This document shows positions 22,006 through 25,934 of a stretch of 25,934 nucleotides of DNA, piece after piece. The DNA is from Candidatus Bathyarchaeota archaeon. GTDB lineage: Archaea > Thermoproteota > Bathyarchaeia > TCS64. The stretch covers positions 1 through 25,934 of the forward strand of contig DAOVEE010000004.1 in NCBI GenBank assembly GCA_030669135.1. The letters are read 5' to 3'. The position numbers were made by a program, and so were the translations under genes. The first letter of the stretch is position 1. Each line of letters starts with the position of its first letter. The notes below the pieces were generated by a model that worked only from the letters and a program-made list of their open reading frames with translations, ran no database searches and was not told the origin of the DNA.

Positions 22006-22589
22006 TAGCGTGTCTCCCTCCTACGCGGAGGCTCGTACCAGAGCTTTCCCCTCTCCTTCTTCATTCTGCGTCTATACGCATATAGGTGATTCCACACCGT
22101 CTTATGGAACGCGCCGTTGATGAGCATCTCCACCGCCTCCTTGGCCACGGGAAGCATCTCGTAGCTGCCTATCATGGCGACTGTGCCGCCGTAGACGCTT
22201 ATGAGGCAATCCGTCAGCTCCTCCAGGATCGCCCTGCTCTTGCCCTCTTTGCCTATGATCCTGCCCTTGACCCTGTTCAGGGCGTTCCTGCTGGTGCCCA
22301 CGTACTCCTCCAGGTCCAAGACGTGTATGTCCTGGTCCTCGTTCAGGAGGGTCATGGCTCGCTTCGGACTGAAGCCGCGCCCGATGGCCTGGGATATGTT
22401 GCGGACGGTGAACAGGACCGACACGTCGGTCTGGTCGGTCTGGGGGGTTATCTCAACGTTCCCAGTCTCGCTGTCGACGGTGAGGTTCACCTGGAACGTC
22501 GCCTCTATGCGTTTCTTGTTCTTCCCGTGGGGCCCTATTAGGACGCCCACCCGGTTTCTAGGTATCCTAGTATAGGTCTTCTGTTCCAC
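22005..22589 (-). CDS. KH-domain RNA-binding protein (Pno1/Dim2-like)
   Basis: A 194-residue protein with two KH domains: the first has IGPHGK (19-22 GxxG), the second has RIIGKEGKSRAILEELTDCLISVYG (about 110-134; GxxG at 113-116). The end NHLYAYRRRMKKERGKLW matches archaeal Pno1/Dim2 homologues, which bind the 3' end of small-subunit rRNA precursors. Its neighbour RIO1 acts in the same maturation step. The GTG start overlaps the RIO1 end by 23 bases. Confidence 0.9.
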   Translation of the reverse strand: MEQKTYTRIPRNRVGVLIGPHGKNKKRIEATFQVNLTVDSETGNVEITPQTDQTDVSVLFTVRNISQAIGRGFSPKRAMTLLNEDQDIHVLDLEEYVGTSRNALNRVKGRIIGKEGKSRAILEELTDCLISVYGGTVAMIGSYEMLPVAKEAVEMLINGAFHKTVWNHLYAYRRRMKKERGKLWYEPPRRRETR

Positions 22590-23370
22590 CGGTTATCCAC
22601 TCCTTTAGTTCCTCCGGGTCTCTGGTCTCGACGCCCAGCCTCCTGAAGGTGTAGTTTATGTTACCTATGTCCCGCTCCACCAGCGACGGCGCCATGGGGT
22701 GTATGGTTAGCATCGACTGGCTCACGTCGAATATCACGGGCTTCTCCTCGTGGACCATGATGTTGTACTCGCTGAGGTCGCCGTGGGCGAGCCCCGCCTT
22801 CTGCCAGAGGAGCTGCATCTCGTCTAGGACCAGGCCGTAGAAACCTGAAGGGTCCTCCGGCGCGATCTCTCTCAGCAGCGGAGCCGGGACCCCGTCCTCG
22901 CCTATGAAGGTCATCACGAGGATGTTGCGTATGAACTCGATGGGTCTGGGGGAGTTTACGCCCGCCTTCTCGCATAGCTGCAGGTTGCTGAACTCCTTCT
23001 GGTTCCAGGTGTAGACGATGCTACGGGTGTTCTTACGCACCCGCTTGAACCGGGGGTCGCCCCTGATGTAGTCCATCATCCCCTTACGGAACTCGGCTGT
23101 GTGAGTGTAATATATCTTGACCGCAAGCTCCCTGCCGTCCGGGTGTACGGCGTAGTACACCCTAGCCTCCTTGCCGGCCTTGACTACGCCGTGGAGCCGG
23201 TCTATGACGCCTTTTTTAAAGAGCTTGTACATGCCCTGCAGGGTTAGCCGGTCGAAGACCTCCTCCATGACGCGGAACTCTTCCTTGTTCTTATCCTTGA
23301 AGAGGGCGTCTTCCTCGTACCTTCTCTTCAGCCTATCCGAGATCTCGTCGTAGTCTCTTTCACGGGACAA
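22567..23370 (-). CDS. rio1: RIO1-type serine kinase
   Basis: A 267-residue atypical protein kinase. The RIO1 signature is seen in KLFKKGVIDRLHGVVKAGKEARVYYA (about 49-74), the ATP-binding Lys (AVKIY, K85), the catalytic loop HGDLSEYN (D198, N203) and the metal-binding FDVSQ (D215). In archaea and eukaryotes RIO1 is needed for late 40S/30S subunit maturation. The start is TTG 23370 (no ATG in frame before the conserved helix), 22 bases after aIF1A. Confidence 0.95.
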   Translation of the reverse strand: MSRERDYDEISDRLKRRYEEDALFKDKNKEEFRVMEEVFDRLTLQGMYKLFKKGVIDRLHGVVKAGKEARVYYAVHPDGRELAVKIYYTHTAEFRKGMMDYIRGDPRFKRVRKNTRSIVYTWNQKEFSNLQLCEKAGVNSPRPIEFIRNILVMTFIGEDGVPAPLLREIAPEDPSGFYGLVLDEMQLLWQKAGLAHGDLSEYNIMVHEEKPVIFDVSQSMLTIHPMAPSLVERDIGNINYTFRRLGVETRDPEELKEWITGGTEDLY

Positions 23371-23392
23371 GGGTGTTCTCTCAGTTAGATCC

Positions 23393-23701
23393 TTATTCTA
23401 TAAGCAGTATGCCCTTCTGACGGAGCTCGTCTACTTGGTTGGCGGTATAGCGGTGGAATATCTCCCCCCGCTCATCGCTCTGGAAGTCCCAGGGACTCAC
23501 CAGAACCACATCGCCTTCCCTGATCCAGGTCCGGCGCTTCATCTTACCTCTTATCCTGCACATCCTGGTGTATCCGTCTTGGCACTTGACCATGACCCGG
23601 TCGAAGCCCAGCAACTTCTGGACTACGCCTACGACGTCGTTCTCGCTGGGTAAGACCATTCGTCTGAGGTTCTTCTCGCTCAGCACCTTCTTTTTTCCCA
23701 T
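23393..23701 (-). CDS. Translation initiation factor aIF1A
   Basis: A 102-residue OB-fold factor of typical length, homologous to bacterial IF1 and eukaryotic eIF1A. Characteristic segments are LPSENDVVGVVQKLLGFDRVMVKCQDG, CRIRGKMKRRTWIREGDVVLVSPWDF and the helical end VDELRQKGILL. It binds the small-subunit A site during initiation. It is the first gene of the run aIF1A, RIO1, KH protein, Top6B and Top6A; a TATA-like TTTTTAAG lies about 40 bases upstream on the minus strand. Confidence 0.95.
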   Translation of the reverse strand: MGKKKVLSEKNLRRMVLPSENDVVGVVQKLLGFDRVMVKCQDGYTRMCRIRGKMKRRTWIREGDVVLVSPWDFQSDERGEIFHRYTANQVDELRQKGILLIE

Positions 23702-23790
23702 CCACTATCCTCTTAGCGAGAATACTTGGATTAGGCGCTTAAAAACTGTGCGTAGACGCTGAGCCAGATAACCTTTTTTCAGGCTTTTTT

Positions 23791-23828
23791 CAGCGTACAG
23801 GCAGCTAAACAGGGTCTTTACGCTGTAC
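23791..23828. repeat. Overlapping short inverted repeats upstream of aIF1A
   Basis: CAGCGTA (23791-23797) pairs with TACGCTG (23819-23825), and the offset pair GTACAG (23795-23800) with CTGTAC (23823-23828) competes with it. It lies in the 136-base gap between SfsA and aIF1A, upstream of the aIF1A promoter. It could be part of SfsA termination (the minus strand has TTTAATTTT at the SfsA stop) or a two-state regulatory element. Confidence 0.35.
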
Positions 23829-23837
23829 GGAGGAAAA

Positions 23838-24524
23838 TTAAAGGCGTAAAGGTGTCTTTTCCCTTATCTCGACGCCTCGCAGCGAGACATCCGACACGTA
23901 GGCGTAGGTCTCTACGCCCGTGGAGGCGGCGCGCCGCAGCGCTTCCCCGAACTCGGGGTCGGTCCCGTCGTTGGGCCTGAACTCGGAGGCGTCGCCTCGC
24001 TGGATCACGAATACAGCGGCGGAACGCCCAGTCTCCAGCGCCTTCACGAGGGTCCTCATGTGGCGCGCCCCCCTCTCGGTGGGGGCGTCGGGGAACAGCG
24101 CCACCCCGTCCTCGACCAGTGTGCAGGACTTGGTCTCCACCATCACCCGTTCTTGGCCGTCCGAGAGCACGAGGTCGAGCCGTGAGTCGTGGAACACCGG
24201 CTCCGTCCTCTCCACCGTGTAGCCCCTGAAGTCGTTTAGGCGCCCGGCGTTCACCGCCTCGGCGAGGAGCGTGTTAGGGAGCCTAGAGTCTACGCCTACC
24301 ATGATGTCCCCGTAGTCCACGAGCACCATGTCGTACCGGGTCTTCCTGTGCTCGCCCCTCTTCTCAAGCAGATAGACCCCGGCGTTGGGCACCATCAGCT
24401 CGTGCATGCGCCCCGGGTTGGGAATGAAACACAGCTCTTCTCTGCCATCTATATCCACGACGCCGAGGAACCTGTTGGGCCTCTCTAGCAGCTTCGCCTC
24501 AATGAGCCTTGAAGGGTACCTCAT
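23838..24524 (-). CDS. sfsA: SfsA family DNA/RNA nuclease-like protein
   Basis: A 228-residue protein of the SfsA family, with the N-terminal AKLLERPNRFLG and CFIPNPGRMHELM segments (OB-like DNA-binding part) and the C-terminal nuclease-like core MVETKSCTLV with ALFPDAPTERGARHM. The E-x-K pair (VETKS) matches restriction-endonuclease-fold active sites. Bacterial SfsA was named for sugar fermentation stimulation; its true substrate is unsettled. The ATG overlaps the preceding gene stop by four bases (ATGA). Confidence 0.9.
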   Translation of the reverse strand: MRYPSRLIEAKLLERPNRFLGVVDIDGREELCFIPNPGRMHELMVPNAGVYLLEKRGEHRKTRYDMVLVDYGDIMVGVDSRLPNTLLAEAVNAGRLNDFRGYTVERTEPVFHDSRLDLVLSDGQERVMVETKSCTLVEDGVALFPDAPTERGARHMRTLVKALETGRSAAVFVIQRGDASEFRPNDGTDPEFGEALRRAASTGVETYAYVSDVSLRGVEIREKTPLRL

Positions 24525-25309
24525 TTCCTCTTCAGCAGCTGGTTTATCTCGTCGAGGAGTTCCAAGCTGGACGTCGCCTTCAGCTCGAACCTGCTCTCCC
24601 GGGTCAACGGGGCGTCACCAAACTCCTCGCCGTTCAACTCATACACACCGCCCGCCTCGCGTAGAATCAGCAGCCCGGCGGAGGCGTCCGTCGCCCTCAG
24701 GATGCCTCTGAGGTCAATGTGGGCGTCCAGTACCCCGGACGCCACGTTGCAGAGGCTCATGGCGCTGCAGCCCCCTGACCTGATGTGTCTGCTCTCCGTG
24801 ATGAGGGGCGTCATTAGCTCCAGCTTGGCCGCCTTACTCAGGTCCATTGACACGAGGGCTCTCTTGTACTGAGTGGGCGCCGCGGTCTGGAGGGGCCAGT
24901 CGTCCTGCATCGCCCCCTTGCCGCGTTCCGCGAAGAAGGTCTCTCCTGTGTAGAAGTTGACGATGATCCCGGCGAAGACGCCGCTCTGCATGGGGGTTTC
25001 GCTGACGCTGATGCTGGTCACCGCCGGGTGGAGCCCGCGGGCCAGGTTGGTGGTGCCGTCCACGGGGTCGGCGACGATGACGTACTCTCCGGCCCCGAAA
25101 ACTTGGTTTCCCTCCTCGCTCACCAGCTGCGCCGACACCTTGTTGACGGTAAGTGTCTCTACTATGGCTTGCTGGGCCTCGTTGTCCAGGAGTTTCTTAA
25201 ACTCGTTTACTGGCATCGAGTGGCGCTTCGGGATAACTGAGAGAACCTTGCCATGAATGTTGTCCACGAGTTCTTGTAGAATGGTCTTCCAGTCTGGGGT
25301 CTCGGTCAT
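24521..25309 (-). CDS. Inositol monophosphatase/FBPase family phosphatase
   Basis: A 262-residue magnesium-dependent phosphatase. Metal-binding residues are E65/E66 in VSEEGN and D81 and D84 in DPVDGTTNLARG; the late Asp is in LRATDASAGLLILREAGG. Archaeal members often act on both inositol 1-phosphate and fructose 1,6-bisphosphate; an NAD kinase-linked or lipid role cannot be told apart by sequence. It is co-transcribed with SfsA through a four-base overlap. Confidence 0.85.
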   Translation of the reverse strand: MTETPDWKTILQELVDNIHGKVLSVIPKRHSMPVNEFKKLLDNEAQQAIVETLTVNKVSAQLVSEEGNQVFGAGEYVIVADPVDGTTNLARGLHPAVTSISVSETPMQSGVFAGIIVNFYTGETFFAERGKGAMQDDWPLQTAAPTQYKRALVSMDLSKAAKLELMTPLITESRHIRSGGCSAMSLCNVASGVLDAHIDLRGILRATDASAGLLILREAGGVYELNGEEFGDAPLTRESRFELKATSSLELLDEINQLLKRK

Positions 25310-25377
25310 ATCTTATCACTTGTTTTATGGAGGTTTACATATTGGTCGGTGACCCGGGACTGAAATAACCTGTGGTC

Positions 25378-25403
25378 AAAAAAGAGTCAGAGGTTTTACT
25401 CTT
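25378..25403 (-). terminator. Hairpin plus T-run terminator at the end of the regulator cassette
   Basis: On the minus strand AAGAGT and ACTCTT form a 6-pair stem around a 10-base loop, followed by six T. The first arm overlaps the last codons of the 83-residue gene. It separates the cassette from the phosphatase promoter. Confidence 0.5.
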
Positions 25404-25647
25404 GCCACTGGTAGTTGCTGAACTCTGTCGCGTGGAGCACCCTCTGCGCCGGGAAGTCCTCGTCCCCGCACTGGAACGTGTACATGACGAAGCCGTCGTA
25501 GCTGAAGAAGTGCATCCTGTTACGCTGGTATATTATCCGGGGCTTAGCGATGTCCACCAGCTCCAGGAACTCCTCGCGCTTGAACTTGACGCGGTAGCTG
25601 CTTGCGCTCATAGAGGCAGCCGCCACCGCCCCGCCTGTATACGCCAT
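25396..25647 (-). CDS. Conserved hypothetical 83-residue protein
   Basis: The N-terminal 17 residues are small and Ala/Ser-rich (MAYTGGAVAAASMSASS). The rest (YRVKFKREEFLELVDIAKPRIIYQRNRMHFFSYDGFVMYTFQC) alternates strands and looks like a small beta-rich domain, ending FSNYQWQE. There is one Cys and no membrane helix. I do not recognise a family. It follows the HTH regulator by two bases and is probably co-transcribed. Confidence 0.6.
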   Translation of the reverse strand: MAYTGGAVAAASMSASSYRVKFKREEFLELVDIAKPRIIYQRNRMHFFSYDGFVMYTFQCGDEDFPAQRVLHATEFSNYQWQE

Positions 25648-25649
25648 CT

Positions 25650-25865
25650 CTAACTCTCACCTCCCTTCTTCTCTTCATCGAAGCTGAACACCTCCTCTAT
25701 GGGCCGGTCGAAAACTTCAGCTATTTTCCAGGCCAGCCTGAGGCTGGGGTTGTACTTGCCCTTCTCCAGAAATAATATGGTCTGCCGGGTGATGTCAACT
25801 AGGTCGGCCAGCTGCTCTTGGGTCAATCCCTTCTCCTCCCTCAGCTCACGTATCCTAGTCTCCAC
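25650..25865 (-). CDS. XRE/Cro-type HTH transcriptional regulator
   Basis: A 71-residue regulator made almost entirely of the HTH domain: IRELREEKGLTQEQLADLVDITRQTILFLEKGKYNPSLRLAWKIAEVF. The motif is the standard five-helix Cro/C1 unit. Short regulators of this kind (YozG-like) often sit beside small membrane proteins, as here. The start is GTG 25865, two bases after the stop of the upstream gene, which suggests translational coupling. Confidence 0.9.
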   Translation of the reverse strand: METRIRELREEKGLTQEQLADLVDITRQTILFLEKGKYNPSLRLAWKIAEVFDRPIEEVFSFDEEKKGGES

Positions 25866-25867
25866 GG

Positions 25868-25934
25868 CTACTCACCCTTCACGTAGGCGTGGTAAATCCA
25901 GCTCCCAACGAACACGGCGTAGCTCATCCAGAGC
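25868..25934 (-). CDS. C-terminus of a membrane protein (cut by the window edge)
   Basis: The last 21 codons read LWMSYAVFVGSWIYHAYVKGE and a TAG stop. The hydrophobic, aromatic-rich run followed by a short charged end is typical of the last membrane helix of a small polytopic protein. Its place directly before an XRE regulator recalls the common pairing of DUF2178-like membrane proteins with such regulators, but the family cannot be fixed from this fragment. Confidence 0.5.
   Translation of the reverse strand, partial: LWMSYAVFVGSWIYHAYVKGE

Noticed and set aside
1..25934. CRISPR array, integrase, or complete insertion sequence
   Set aside because: No regularly spaced direct repeats, tyrosine or serine recombinase motifs, or paired terminal repeats flanking a transposase were seen.

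Overview
The window comes from an archaeon. The right half carries a minus-strand run of aIF1A, a RIO1-type kinase, a two-KH-domain protein and topoisomerase VI subunits B and A, and promoters throughout look like archaeal TATA boxes, several about 25-27 bases before a start codon (leaderless genes). The core is GC-rich and uses GTG and TTG starts freely. The lineage cannot be fixed from this sequence alone; an uncultivated TACK/Bathyarchaeia-like or euryarchaeal lineage is possible.

Bases 1-3390 are an AT-rich accessory island. It holds a decayed P-loop ATPase/kinase gene with three in-frame stops, and two adjacent minus-strand genes of the DarT (DUF4433) DNA ADP-ribosyltransferase superfamily. 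One of them is a single-chain fusion of a DarT domain to a DarG-type macrodomain, that is, toxin and antidote in one polypeptide. The other is a free-standing, diverged DarT-like protein just upstream. A hairpin plus T-run terminator on the minus strand (3138-3164) closes a non-coding stretch next to the core genome.

Bases 3395-8739 hold small single genes: an ASCH-domain protein, a SHOCT-tail membrane protein, a TIGR04076-like protein, a second small AT-rich patch with two divergent orphan genes, a large M14 metallocarboxypeptidase-like protein with a C-terminal class I amidotransferase-like domain, and two genes of unknown function, one of them a four-helix membrane protein.

Bases 8940-12015 are a compact plus-strand operon of four membrane proteins with its own strong TATA box, a hairpin-bearing leader and a T-rich terminator. 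Gene 1 belongs to the uncharacterised DUF6754 family. It is interrupted by one extra copy of a 5-base tandem repeat; without it the frame runs through. The order is anchored 275-residue protein, six-helix protein, anchored 275-residue protein, six-helix protein, which looks like a duplicated two-gene module and is the best candidate for an undescribed system.

Bases 12057-15853 (plus) encode a DUF483 protein, a phosphoribosyltransferase-fold protein, an LLM-class (probably F420-dependent) oxidoreductase and a creatininase-family amidohydrolase. They converge on a long minus-strand block (15850-23701): phosphoglucomutase/phosphomannomutase, two sugar-1-phosphate nucleotidyltransferases, a two-helix membrane protein, Top6A, Top6B, a KH protein, RIO1 and aIF1A. 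The first three make activated sugars for surface glycans; the rest combine small-subunit ribosome maturation, initiation and DNA topology. Upstream on the same strand are SfsA with an inositol monophosphatase-family enzyme, and at the right edge a small conserved protein, an XRE-type regulator and the end of a membrane protein.
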